Virus record (IMG/VR): IMGVR_UViG_3300009529_000032
Location: 1-30,405 of that record
Source: a virus
Reading direction: 5' to 3' (one strand)
Length of the DNA stretch: 30,405 bases
A program made the position numbers and the translations under genes. Of the stretch, positions 7,218 through 15,326 are shown in pieces (within the stretch, counting starts at the first letter, position 1; every line of letters begins with the position of its first letter). The notes under the pieces were generated by a model, which was not told the origin of the DNA, searched no databases, and was given only the letters and a program-made list of their open reading frames with translations.

Positions 7218-10200
7218 TTATATTATTCCTTCCCGCCGCAGTTGCGCGGCGATGTACTTCCCAAACTTTTCCGCTGCTTCCCTGTCCGTACCGTAGAGAT
7301 TGTGAACCTCGATGTGAACGTCACCTCTGCCCCGCGCTGGTGTCGGCGCTGCTGCTGCGGATGAATACGCCGCCCCAGGCGCAGGCATAGCTATCGCCAA
7401 CTGCGGCTGCCAGTCCCCCATCGCCTTCTCCCATCCCACCCCCAGCCCCTGGGCCAGTTGCTGGCCGATCCTCTCCGTCATCCTGGAGGGTGAACCGATC
7501 TGGGCGGCAGCTTCCAGGGCGGTCTGCACGGCGGCGATGATGTCGTTCACGACCTGGATGAGCTGGTCGTAGTAGCTCATCATACCGTCAATCAAGCCCA
7601 CCATCAGACTCTGGCCGGCGCTGTACCCGGCCTCGGCCAGAATAGGCGCCAGGGTCGCAGCGATGACATCGCACAGATCTTCAATCAGATCACCAACCGC
7701 CCCCCTGATCCGTTCCCACTCGTCGGAGCACGCCTGCACGAACCCATCGGCCAGCGATGCCAACAGATTCTTTCCCGCCTCGATCAGGCTATGTGGCTCA
7801 GCAGTGCCCATCTCCTGAAGAGTGTTCAGGCCCTCGACGCCCGTCGCGATGTTGGACATGATCTCGGCCACGTCGGCCGCGAACGCCTTCGCCAGGGGCA
7901 CGGCGTCGGCTACGTCTATCCCCGTCTGAGCCAGCATCCTCACTACAGCTTTCAAATCGCGCTTGAGGGCGTCAATCTGAGGAATGACATAGCCCGCTAC
8001 GAACGTCCACTCCCCAATACCCGTATATCCTGCCAGGTCTACCAGGCCCGCGGTGATCGAGGACAGGGCCCGCCCGATTTCGCTAGTTACCTTAGCCACC
8101 CGGTCCGCCGCATCCATCGCTTCGGGTCCAAACTCATCGGCCACGTCGCTCAAAGCCTGGATGACCAGACGCAAATCGCGCTTGAAGTTCTCCAGGGCAG
8201 GAATGACATACAGGCCGAAGAACGTCCACTCCCCAATGCCCTCCCAGCCGGCCAGCGCCTGCAAGCCGCTGATCATAGCCTCGAAACCCGACCCCAGGCC
8301 CCGCATCACCCCGCCCAGCCGCTCCAGCACAGCGGCCTCCCCCTCGCCAATGCCCAGCTCCAATCCGGCCATGAGGGCTTTACCGATCTCGATGAACACG
8401 GTGGAAGGAGAACCTATGCCCAACCAGCCTTTGACAGCATTGACGGCGTCCTTCACCGCGCCCAGCGCAGCGTCGAGAACCCCCCTGGCCATAGCCTTCA
8501 CCCCCTCGATCAGGCCACCTATGAGGTCCTTGCCTACCTGGACAAAATTGCCCACTGTGCCCTTAATATCTCCTACAATGTCAGAGACCTTGGTCTTGAG
8601 CACATCCCAGGCTGTATTCCAGGCGGATTGTATAAGAGACATGGCAATTTCCAGCGTGTTTTCCACGATGTCAATGGCACTGGAGACGATAGACTTGATC
8701 CCCTCCCAAATTGTCTCGCCTACATCTTTAATGGTTTCCCAGGCCCCCTCCCAATCGCCCTGAATGAGCAGCATCACTGTCTTGATGATGCCCAGGATGG
8801 CATTGATGACGGTCTTAATGTAGGTCTCGATAATATCCCAGGCCGAACGCACGATAGACATGATGCGCTCACCGTGATCCTCCCAAAAATCCTTGACGGC
8901 AGTGAGGATGGTCTCTACTACACCCTGAATGATACCCAAGGTCGTGTCTATGAAACCGCTGATCCAACCCCACACCGTCTCCACCGTCCCCTGGATCAGC
9001 GCGTGATTCTCCTCCCACCAGCCACGTATCATGTCGAGCACAGCATTAATCTTCTCACCGATGGCATCCATCACTGCTGCGATCTTGGGTTGTATAAAAT
9101 CAAAGACCGCCTTTGTTTTGTCCTGAATGCCTCCAAAGTTGCTCTCCCAGGCTTTTTTCAGCAATACAATGGCCGCCACTACTGCGGCAATTGGTATAAC
9201 TATAGGGGCCAAGGCTGCAATAGTAGCCGCCGCGCTGGCCGCCGCTGCGGTAGCCCACGCCACTAGCGCCGGGATAACAACGATGGTAATGGCTGTCGCT
9301 AATCCTGCCAGAATTGGCATGAAGTTGTCACCGATAAATGATACAATACTTGATACCGCAGGAATGAGGGTCCCGCCAATGAACTCCCCTAACTGCGCAA
9401 GGAAGCCCATCAGCATCGGCCCATACTGTGTAGCTAATTCCTGGAGCTTTCCTGAAAGTTCCGTCGCCCACTCCGTCACCCTCGGACCATACTCCTGGGC
9501 GAGCTTTCCCAGCGGCTCTAACACCGCCATCAAAACGGGAATGAAAGCTGAACCTACCTCGGTAGTGATATTGGAGAAGGTGGTCTTGAGCTGGGCCATG
9601 GTCACCTGCGCCCCGCCTGTGCCCTCCCCTAGGCGATTGATCATGTCCTCGCCGGCCACCATGACCTGGTTCATGAACGCCTGTTTCTTCTCGGCGTCGG
9701 TCAGCTCATCAACGGTCTTGCCTAGTGCAGCGGCGTATTCCTCGTTGGCCGCTGTCACGTCCATAGTGATGCCGAGGTTATCGATGATGAGCTTCGAGCT
9801 GCGGCCAATGCCTGTGACCAACGACTGGAACATGAAGCCCATGTCTTCGCCCGTGGCCCTCGACGCGGCCTGGGCGATCTTGAGCATCTGGGGAAGTTCG
9901 TCGGCCACGTCCTGGCCGATCAAGAGCATGGCCTTGTTGGCATTCTCCATGAGGGCAGCGTCGGTGATCATGCCCTGCGACGCCTCGCGCATGGACGATA
10001 GCATGGCCTGGGCACTCGTGCCCGCATCGGTGGCCAGCCGCTCAAACGATTGGCGCACCGGCTCCAGCGCCGCCGCATCCGATGCCAGCTTGCCAATGCC
10101 AACCACCAGCGCCCCAACACCCGCAGCGGCACCAACGGCCAGCCCGGCGGCAACTTTCCCCAGCTTGCCCAGGCTGCCCTGGATGCCGCCCAGGGCCTTC

Positions 10201-10253
10201 GACGCATCATCCTTAGCTTTGATTACGATAGCAAGTGCAGCAGTAGATGCCAT
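7218..10253 (-). CDS. Tail tape measure protein
   Basis: This 1011-residue protein has the signs of a tape measure. It has a hydrophobic Ala/Gly-rich N-terminal segment (~30-60). The long helical middle is rich in Trp and amphipathic repeats such as WDIIETYIKTVINAILGIIK. A strongly hydrophobic stretch at ~305-370 could insert in a membrane, and the C-terminus ends in VHNLYGTDREAAEKFG. The domain near 70-240 (ASQGMITDAALMENANKAM) is typical of the phage tail tape measure family. Two copies of an ~80-residue unit containing GIGEWTF and YVIP lie near 660-800. Tape length sets tail length; at about 1.5 Angstrom per residue this predicts a tail near 150 nm (rule of thumb). The ATG has GGAGAGG upstream. 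Confidence 0.92.
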   Translation of the reverse strand: MASTAALAIVIKAKDDASKALGGIQGSLGKLGKVAAGLAVGAAAGVGALVVGIGKLASDAAALEPVRQSFERLATDAGTSAQAMLSSMREASQGMITDAALMENANKAMLLIGQDVADELPQMLKIAQAASRATGEDMGFMFQSLVTGIGRSSKLIIDNLGITMDVTAANEEYAAALGKTVDELTDAEKKQAFMNQVMVAGEDMINRLGEGTGGAQVTMAQLKTTFSNITTEVGSAFIPVLMAVLEPLGKLAQEYGPRVTEWATELSGKLQELATQYGPMLMGFLAQLGEFIGGTLIPAVSSIVSFIGDNFMPILAGLATAITIVVIPALVAWATAAAASAAATIAALAPIVIPIAAVVAAIVLLKKAWESNFGGIQDKTKAVFDFIQPKIAAVMDAIGEKINAVLDMIRGWWEENHALIQGTVETVWGWISGFIDTTLGIIQGVVETILTAVKDFWEDHGERIMSIVRSAWDIIETYIKTVINAILGIIKTVMLLIQGDWEGAWETIKDVGETIWEGIKSIVSSAIDIVENTLEIAMSLIQSAWNTAWDVLKTKVSDIVGDIKGTVGNFVQVGKDLIGGLIEGVKAMARGVLDAALGAVKDAVNAVKGWLGIGSPSTVFIEIGKALMAGLELGIGEGEAAVLERLGGVMRGLGSGFEAMISGLQALAGWEGIGEWTFFGLYVIPALENFKRDLRLVIQALSDVADEFGPEAMDAADRVAKVTSEIGRALSSITAGLVDLAGYTGIGEWTFVAGYVIPQIDALKRDLKAVVRMLAQTGIDVADAVPLAKAFAADVAEIMSNIATGVEGLNTLQEMGTAEPHSLIEAGKNLLASLADGFVQACSDEWERIRGAVGDLIEDLCDVIAATLAPILAEAGYSAGQSLMVGLIDGMMSYYDQLIQVVNDIIAAVQTALEAAAQIGSPSRMTERIGQQLAQGLGVGWEKAMGDWQPQLAIAMPAPGAAYSSAAAAPTPARGRGDVHIEVHNLYGTDREAAEKFGKYIAAQLRREGII

Positions 10254-10265
10254 CGAATACCTCTC

Positions 10266-10457
10266 CTATTTGGCCCGTGCCTTCGCAGCCGCCGCGTCAG
10301 CCCGCATCATCATGACAATATCATCCACGACGTGGGCGGGAGCTTCCTGAAGGTCATGCCAGCTCCAGCCCATGTATCTACATATCAGGATCGGCATCAT
10401 GCGAGCGGGATATTTGCCCTTCCCCATCGCCGCGTCTACCATGTCAAAATAAGGCAT
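10266..10457 (-). CDS. Tail assembly chaperone, second frame (T part of a G/GT pair)
   Basis: The 63-residue frame begins MPYFDMVDAAMGKGKYP and ends with an Ala/Lys-rich tail (ADAAAAKARAK). It includes ILICRYMGWSWHDLQEAP and lies between the first chaperone gene and the tape measure, exactly where siphoviruses keep the second part of the chaperone. The first gene stops at 10444 and this frame is offset by +1 relative to it. It could start alone at the ATG (10455-10457), which has no good ribosome binding site. More likely it is made as a fusion: a +1 slip at the TTT TGA C stop site would yield one protein of 10266-10869 in two frames. Confidence 0.75.
   Translation of the reverse strand: MPYFDMVDAAMGKGKYPARMMPILICRYMGWSWHDLQEAPAHVVDDIVMMMRADAAAAKARAK
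10444..10452 (-). other. Candidate +1 programmed frameshift site (TTT TGA C)
   Basis: Reading on the minus strand, the first chaperone frame ends TTA TTT TGA (10452 to 10444), followed by C. The P-site TTT codon can re-pair one base downstream because four Ts are in a row, while the A site holds the poor stop TGA C. This is the arrangement of the bacterial release factor 2 frameshift. After the shift the next codon is GAC, leading into DMVDAAMG of the second frame. Confidence 0.6.
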
Positions 10458-10869
10458 CCGCGTCCGCGTCCTCGTCCTCCTCGCCAGACGAGCGGGTGGG
10501 ATTGAAGACGTTGATCTTCTCCAGGATGAACTCGGCGTACGGTTCGGTAAGCCGCCTGACGTTTCGCCGTGAGAATGGCACTTCTTTGCCCTCACGGGTG
10601 TACAGGGTCCAGGACTTGATGCCCCTGTCCAGAATGGACAGATTCATCTTGCCTAGGACGACCTCGCTCTTTACCGTCGTGTCTTGCTTTATTTTGTCGC
10701 CCTTCTTGCCCTTCCAGTCGGCAGACAGCTTCATATACTCGCCAGACAAGGCCTGCCGGTCAGCGTAGGAGAACTTCTTAATAGTCACTTCCTCGCCATC
10801 CTTGAAGAAGGGCGCGACGATAGTCTCCACATCCTGGGTGTCGATAAAGGCGTGAATTTCCTCGGTCAT
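10444..10869 (-). CDS. Tail assembly chaperone, first frame (G-like)
   Basis: This 141-residue acidic protein begins MTEEIHAFIDTQDVETIVAPFF. The ATG at 10867-10869 has GAGGTGACG directly upstream, so this start is chosen over a longer reading with no ribosome binding site. It contains FSYADRQALSGEYMK and ends in a run of Asp, Glu and Ala followed by Leu-Phe. Its place between the tail tube and tape measure genes is the standard place for the gene whose product binds the tape measure during tail assembly. Family membership rests on position, size and the frame-shifted partner rather than on a motif. Confidence 0.75.
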   Translation of the reverse strand: MTEEIHAFIDTQDVETIVAPFFKDGEEVTIKKFSYADRQALSGEYMKLSADWKGKKGDKIKQDTTVKSEVVLGKMNLSILDRGIKSWTLYTREGKEVPFSRRNVRRLTEPYAEFILEKINVFNPTRSSGEEDEDADADALF

Positions 10870-10906
10870 CTCGTCACCTCTTATATTGAATTGTCGCCTG
10901 GCCAAT

Positions 10907-11926
10907 CTACGGCAGCGTGGCTACACCGTTGTGCGCCTGGATCCGGAACAACTTGGCATAGTCGGAATCGTACTGAGCTGCCAGGGTCAACTCCACCAAC
11001 GTCTGGCCATCGGCCTCTGCCAACTCAGCCACGTCCTTGATCAGATAGGCGCCGTCAATGTAGACGTATTTGGCAGAGTTGGACTCAATGTCAGAGCCTG
11101 TGCCCGCGATCCGCACCAACTGCACTGTGCCGGCGTCGTACTTGGTGGTGATCAGCGTCTTGGTCGTAGAATCCAGCACCAGCCCTAGCGTGAGCTGCGG
11201 ATACCCGATCGCAAATTTCTTCTCGCTATGTTTGGTGAAATACTTCTGCCCGTCGCCGGTGAAAAACGGCGTGAAGTGATCACCCATCTTCCAGTTGAAG
11301 TTCCTGAACGCGGCCTGGATTTGCGTGTCGCCTGGATTGGCCGTGGCCCCCACGTCGTTCATGTAGAGCTTGCTCTTATTCATCAGCACGCTCTCCACTG
11401 TCCGATCCTCCAGCGAGCCGGTGAAGCTGGCCGCGGTGTGCTGGCGGCCTACCAACGGCGCCGACAGCTTCCACGCTTCGCCCAGCGCCCCGCTGATGGC
11501 CAGCCCGGTGGCGAACACGTACTCCGCCTCCCACACCTGCACGTCGTCGCCCCACTCCACCGTAAAGGCGTAGGGGGTGTCGGCGGCGGTGAGGGACGGA
11601 TCGTAGTCCCATAGATAGGAACTGGGATAGTTCGATGAGTCTGGCTGGCTGGCCTCCACTCCCTCGATGGCCATGCTCAGAGCATAGATGAGGTCCTCGA
11701 AGGTCACGTCGCCCGTGAGGTCGCCCAGCTCTGCCTGCTCCTGGGGCACGTAGGCCCGGAAAGCCCCCACCTTCGATCCCCGCTCCTCTTCTGGCTGCAC
11801 CCAGGTCTTGTCACCCACCCTGGGATGCAATAGGAACTGCATCCACTTGGCCGTGGCTGCCACGGCTGTGCCGAGTGAGCCCGCTGTTTCCTTACCTGCT
11901 TGGACTCGATAGAAAGGAAAACCCAT
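10907..11926 (-). CDS. Major tail tube protein
   Basis: This 339-residue protein has no membrane or signal segment. It begins MGFPFYRVQAGKETAG. The beta-rich body includes LTGDVTFEDLIYALSMAIEG and FAIGYPQLTLGLVLDSTTK, and it ends with LAAQYDSDYAKLFRIQAHNG. Siphovirus tail tube proteins of this group share the DVTFEDLIYAL-type N-terminal half, and its position ahead of the chaperone and tape measure genes matches. The absence of a sheath gene in the window argues for a non-contractile tail. The ATG follows AGGAGGTTTAGGCA. It is separated by only 13 bases from the glycosyltransferase gene upstream, which makes it a possible substrate of those enzymes (inference). Confidence 0.85.
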   Translation of the reverse strand: MGFPFYRVQAGKETAGSLGTAVAATAKWMQFLLHPRVGDKTWVQPEEERGSKVGAFRAYVPQEQAELGDLTGDVTFEDLIYALSMAIEGVEASQPDSSNYPSSYLWDYDPSLTAADTPYAFTVEWGDDVQVWEAEYVFATGLAISGALGEAWKLSAPLVGRQHTAASFTGSLEDRTVESVLMNKSKLYMNDVGATANPGDTQIQAAFRNFNWKMGDHFTPFFTGDGQKYFTKHSEKKFAIGYPQLTLGLVLDSTTKTLITTKYDAGTVQLVRIAGTGSDIESNSAKYVYIDGAYLIKDVAELAEADGQTLVELTLAAQYDSDYAKLFRIQAHNGVATLP

Positions 11927-11939
11927 TGCCTAAACCTCC

Positions 11940-12890
11940 TTACTTTTTTCTCTTATGCCGAGGCTTGACTTTAGCGTAAGCCTCAGCGACAGTTATGTCA
12001 TCTCTGATACCAGACAGATTTGACTCCACATTGTCCACTTTGATCTTGGACATCTGCACCTTGGCCCTGACCACGTCGGCGATCTCCTCGTACAGGCCAC
12101 TGGCTACCAACCCTTGCTTTGTCCAGCCGCCGCGCTGGATCAGCCCCATTAGCTCCCTCGCCGTCAGGTCGTGCGACGGGACGCCAATCAGAAAACGGCC
12201 TTGCTGCCCTACGAACTTCAACACTATTTCCATCCATTTCCTCCTGAAAAGTTTGCCTGCCTCCTCGATGTAGGCAGATGTATGGTCATCGTGGCTGCCC
12301 CGGCACAGATGGACGATGGCGGGCTCTGTGGTGACGTACTTACGTCCGTCCAGGACGGCACGGTACGACAAATCTAAGTCATCGTAGCCAAAGAAAAACT
12401 GCTCGTCGAAGCCGCCCACGCTCTCGAACCAGTCCCGCCTCACAGCCAGGCAGGCTCCGCTGATAAAGTTGGTATACCGCGACAGTTGGCCATCGGGCTT
12501 CACCTGCTGTGAGCCCGCGATGGCCACCTCGGGATCCTCGAAGGCCGCCAGCACCCCCTCCAGCCAACCGTCGCTCAATTCTACGTCGGTGTTCAGAAAG
12601 ACGATGATCTCCGCCTCGCCCAATGATGTCCCTTGGTTGCACGCTTTGGCAAAGCCCAGGTTCTCCTCGTTGAAGATCACTGTGAGATATGGACCATATC
12701 CATTCTCATCGCACAAAAGTTCTCGGAGAAAATCCACTGACCCGTCTTTTGAACCATTATCCACCACGACGAGATGACCTCCGAGGTGGCCTGCAGAGAG
12801 CCTTGCCCAAATTGTCTCGTCCACCTGTTGTATTAGGCCCTGGAGGAGGGGAAGGGTATTGTAAGATGGAATCACTATGTCAACTTTCAC
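11940..12890 (-). CDS. GT2-family glycosyltransferase (third of a trio)
   Basis: This 316-residue protein has a GT2 (GT-A fold) domain: a start IVIPSYNTLPLL, the nucleotide-binding VVVDNGSKDGS (~42-52), LGFAKACNQG and the DxD-type FLNTDVELSDGWLEG (~110-124), then SGACLAVRRDWFESVGGFDEQFFFGYDDLDLSYRA, typical of rhamnosyltransferase-like enzymes. A ~90-residue C-terminal tail (LTARELMGLIQ to KPRHKRKK) is not part of the catalytic domain and ends in a basic run. The start is GTG, overlapping the previous stop as GTGA, with AGGAG upstream. It transfers a sugar from an activated donor to an unknown acceptor. It lies 13 bases before the tail tube gene. Confidence 0.9.
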   Translation of the reverse strand: MKVDIVIPSYNTLPLLQGLIQQVDETIWARLSAGHLGGHLVVVDNGSKDGSVDFLRELLCDENGYGPYLTVIFNEENLGFAKACNQGTSLGEAEIIVFLNTDVELSDGWLEGVLAAFEDPEVAIAGSQQVKPDGQLSRYTNFISGACLAVRRDWFESVGGFDEQFFFGYDDLDLSYRAVLDGRKYVTTEPAIVHLCRGSHDDHTSAYIEEAGKLFRRKWMEIVLKFVGQQGRFLIGVPSHDLTARELMGLIQRGGWTKQGLVASGLYEEIADVVRAKVQMSKIKVDNVESNLSGIRDDITVAEAYAKVKPRHKRKK

Positions 12891-13549
12891 AGCACCAACT
12901 CCTGAACATAACGCCGCGTCACTTCCTCACGCTCCTGATAGTGATACGGACGATGGCTATAACCTACCCCATCCCCCCCTGGCAACTCCACCAGCCGGTC
13001 TCGAAGCCCCAACGAGGCCAGATGCACCGGCCGCCCCTTCCCCACTGCTAAACTAAACCAGATATCCTCGTGGATCCAAGGATCGTTTGCCCCGCTTGGC
13101 GGCCTGAGCACAGGGAAGCGCACCCTGTTCACAAGAGCCTTGCGAAATATCCAGAAGCGGCTCTTGACGATCTCCACGCTGCCAAAGGCGTCCTGGGCGT
13201 AATGGGGCGGCACAAAGGACAGCCTACGCCCAAAAGCCCCCGTAATGGCGTTGGGGCGCATCCTGGCCAACTCCAGCGCGTCGGCCACGAACTCCATATC
13301 CCCCGGCTTCAGATCATCCTGGATCACCATTACCCATTCCGTCCGGGCATACAGCGCAAATGGAATCACCAGAAACGGCCCCGCGTCCCAGGGCACGTGC
13401 ACCGTCCGCTCCACCCCGAAATCCTCGCATCCCGCATTATTGATCAGCATCAACTCAAGCCGCACGGTCTGGGCTCGCAGCATAGCGATGATCTGGGCCA
13501 TGTTCTGAGGGCGTTTGTAGTTGATGAGGACAGCAGTCACCTCAGCCAT
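12887..13549 (-). CDS. GT2-like glycosyltransferase (second of a trio)
   Basis: The protein is 220 residues from the ATG at 13547-13549; an adjoining GTG at 13550-13552 is an alternative start. It begins AEVTAVLINYKRPQNMAQII. It continues with LMLINNAG and the acidic motif VMVIQDDLKPGDMEFVADAL (~93-112), then the late motif IHEDIWFSLAVGKGRPVHL. The size is that of a compact GT-A domain and the acidic QDD motif is the presumed metal and donor site. It overlaps the upstream gene by one base and the downstream one by four, so the three are translationally coupled. AGGAG precedes the start. The acceptor is unknown. Confidence 0.8.
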   Translation of the reverse strand: MAEVTAVLINYKRPQNMAQIIAMLRAQTVRLELMLINNAGCEDFGVERTVHVPWDAGPFLVIPFALYARTEWVMVIQDDLKPGDMEFVADALELARMRPNAITGAFGRRLSFVPPHYAQDAFGSVEIVKSRFWIFRKALVNRVRFPVLRPPSGANDPWIHEDIWFSLAVGKGRPVHLASLGLRDRLVELPGGDGVGYSHRPYHYQEREEVTRRYVQELVL

Positions 13550-14091
13550 CACACTGAACTCCTATCCACCTCGGTCACCACTCTGTCCAGCCAATGAAAC
13601 GAGTAGCCGCTTTCCCACAACTTGCGTATAAAGTAGAAGTCCCCGCAGATGGGCCTCCCAAACTCCGCGATGTGTTCCTGCCAAATCTCACGCTTCACCA
13701 GAAAACAAGGAGAGCCTACCTTGCCTAATACTGGCGGCCCGCGCCAATTCTCCTCGTCTGGCAATATCTCCCCCTCGAAATAATGCAGCCGCCGCATCCT
13801 CACCATGATCACGTCAGGATCCTCCTCGGCAGCCACCCCCTTCGCCTCCGCCACGAAGTCGGGGTCGCACAGATAATCATCGTCGTCCAGGATGTACACG
13901 TACCGCCCCGCCAGCACGTCTCCCGCGGCCGCCAGGCTCAGATTGGCATCGTACAGGTTGGCCGCGCCCTCGATGAAGATCTGCTCGAAGCCCTGATCCG
14001 TTTGCTCCCGCACCGACCGCGTGTTGCGCAGTAGCAACTCGGCGCGATCAGGACTGCACCGGGTTACGATGGACAGGAATACATCAGGCAT
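13549..14091 (-). CDS. GT2-family glycosyltransferase (first of a trio)
   Basis: The protein is 180 residues, short for a GT2 enzyme, yet the core motifs are intact: FLSIVTRCSPDRAELL at the start, FEQIFIEGA, the acidic YILDDDDYLCDPDFVAEA (~68-85), and the late stretch SPCFLVKREIWQEHIAEFGRPICGDFYFIRKLWESG. The ATG at 14089-14091 has GGAGGTGAA just before it. A GTG two codons upstream forms part of that ribosome binding site, so ATG is chosen. It overlaps the upstream head-tail gene by eight bases. Placement within a structural operon argues for modifying a virion component instead of the host surface. Confidence 0.85.
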   Translation of the reverse strand: MPDVFLSIVTRCSPDRAELLLRNTRSVREQTDQGFEQIFIEGAANLYDANLSLAAAGDVLAGRYVYILDDDDYLCDPDFVAEAKGVAAEEDPDVIMVRMRRLHYFEGEILPDEENWRGPPVLGKVGSPCFLVKREIWQEHIAEFGRPICGDFYFIRKLWESGYSFHWLDRVVTEVDRSSV

Positions 14092-14545
14092 ATTCACCTC
14101 CGCTGGCCGTGGACTTCTCGAAGACCTCCAGCGTCATCTCCTGCAGCAGCCAGTAGGGGCCCTGCCCCGCCTTTTCCCCGAAGGAAACCCGCCGCACCGT
14201 CTCCCCTGCCGTGATCATGCACCTGGTGATGTTCCCCAAGGCGTTCAGCGTGGGATAGCCGTCGAAGGTGTCAATCAACGTCTGGCGGTGAGCCACGATG
14301 TTGTCCAGCTCAGAGCCATCGCCCGCGTACTGCTCGTAAAGCTCGATGGGGATGACCCACTTATTCATCCGCCCCTGGGGATGGACGTCCGCCCCCCTCT
14401 CGAAGGCACCACCGCCCAGGATCGCATAAGGCGGCGAGCCGCGACTGAACACCCGATAATCGCCCCGCGTCACGTCGCCATCGTCATAATCATCCAGAGC
14501 CTGGATGATGGATTGCACCGCGGCCAAAACCGTCGTATAACTCAT
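14084..14545 (-). CDS. Head-tail completion / tail terminator-like protein
   Basis: The protein is 153 residues from the ATG at 14543-14545, which overlaps the upstream stop as ATGA. It begins MSYTTVLAAVQSIIQALDDYD. The middle contains PLYAILGGGAF-like and WVIPIELYEQY segments and it ends QEMTLEVFEKSTASGGEYA. The size, the helical start followed by beta strands with VFSRGSPPYAIL and IPIELYEQY, and the place after a connector gene match tail terminator (gpU-like) proteins that cap the tail tube. The identification is by position and overall form, since no diagnostic motif is known to me. Confidence 0.65.
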   Translation of the reverse strand: MSYTTVLAAVQSIIQALDDYDDGDVTRGDYRVFSRGSPPYAILGGGAFERGADVHPQGRMNKWVIPIELYEQYAGDGSELDNIVAHRQTLIDTFDGYPTLNALGNITRCMITAGETVRRVSFGEKAGQGPYWLLQEMTLEVFEKSTASGGEYA

Positions 14546-15051
14546 TCCTCGTCCCAATCTACGATGCTCTGACGCATCATTTTGCGAGAGAAGATCGGCT
14601 CGATCTCGTCACCCGCATCGTCCGTGGCCCAATAGCTCAGGCCGTAAGTCAGCGAGCGGTCCCGAGTAGCCCCCAGCGACTGGATCCCCTCGGAGTGCTC
14701 GGAGATGAACTGCTCGGCGTCGCCCATGATCACCCTGAAACGGCCCCGGCTCCTCAGCTCCCCTTCGTCCATGTAGAAGCGGCCCGCCATATTGGCCGAC
14801 TCCACCAGGTCGGCCACCTCCTCCACCACGAAGTGATCCAGGGCCAGCTTGGCGTCCGCCTGGGAGATGGGAATGGAAAAGCCCTCCTCCGCCAGCAGCA
14901 CATTGACGATAGCCGACACGCGATCAATGAACGCCTCGACCTGCGCTGTGGTGGGCCTGGTAGCCGTGCTGAAACTGCCGCTGGCCGTAAATTGAGGAGT
15001 AAGAGCAGCCACCTCCGCGACCGAGCTGTAGGAGTTAGCCCCTATTGCCAT
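14542..15051 (-). CDS. Head-tail connector protein (adaptor-like)
   Basis: This 169-residue protein begins MAIGANSYSSVAEVAALTP, a serine/valine opening followed by helices: TTAQVEAFIDRVSAIVNVLLAE, QADAKLALDHFVVEEVADLVES and a late EPIFSRKMMRQSIVDWDEE. Phage head-tail adaptors of the gp6/gp15 type start in the same way, with a first helix scanning 'evaal', and carry a long helix pair. GGAGGTGTAGC precedes the ATG. It joins the capsid portal to the tail completion proteins. The assignment is moderate, resting on pattern and gene order. Confidence 0.7.
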   Translation of the reverse strand: MAIGANSYSSVAEVAALTPQFTASGSFSTATRPTTAQVEAFIDRVSAIVNVLLAEEGFSIPISQADAKLALDHFVVEEVADLVESANMAGRFYMDEGELRSRGRFRVIMGDAEQFISEHSEGIQSLGATRDRSLTYGLSYWATDDAGDEIEPIFSRKMMRQSIVDWDEE

Positions 15052-15052
15052 G

Positions 15053-15322
15053 CTACACCTCCAGGTCAGCCGGCTGCCTGTGCGCCCTCTTGGCTTTCGG
15101 TTGCGCCCTGGCCTTGGCCTCTGAATCCACCTTCGCCACGATCATGCGCCCTTCCTTCTCGTAGCGCTCAATCGTGAACTCCTCGCCTTGGGCCAGCTTC
15201 TTCGAACTGATCACGGTCGCCTTGTCCTTGCCCACCCAGACTTTTTTGCCGTTCTTAAGGCGGATGGACAGTTCGTTAAAGCGATGGCCAGCGACGACTC
15301 GTAACTCGTAGAGTGTTGCCAT
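15053..15322 (-). CDS. Small basic beta-rich phage protein (unknown)
   Basis: The protein has 89 residues. It reads as short beta strands: MATLYELRVVAGHRF, KKVWVGKDKATVISSKKL, GEEFTIERYEKEGRM. The C-terminus is Lys/Arg/Ala-rich (AKARAQPKAKRAHRQ). The ATG has AGGAG at good spacing. It sits one base before the connector gene. No known family comes to mind; a small head module accessory or a nucleic-acid-contact protein is possible. Confidence 0.6.
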   Translation of the reverse strand: MATLYELRVVAGHRFNELSIRLKNGKKVWVGKDKATVISSKKLAQGEEFTIERYEKEGRMIVAKVDSEAKARAQPKAKRAHRQPADLEV

Positions 15323-15326
15323 TTTG

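Noticed and set aside
7791-9266. Long open frames on the plus strand opposite the tape measure (491 and 407 codons)
   Set aside because: They mirror the codon pattern of the tape measure on the other strand, have no ribosome binding sites in a sensible place and no recognisable domains.
10266-10595. Longer reading (109 codons) of the second chaperone frame
   Set aside because: The upstream part is Arg/Thr/Ser-rich shadow translation of the first chaperone gene; only the part after the frameshift site looks like protein.
13549-14097. GTG at 14095-14097 as start of the first glycosyltransferase
   Set aside because: That GTG is part of the GGAGGTG ribosome binding site; the ATG two codons on has the right spacing.
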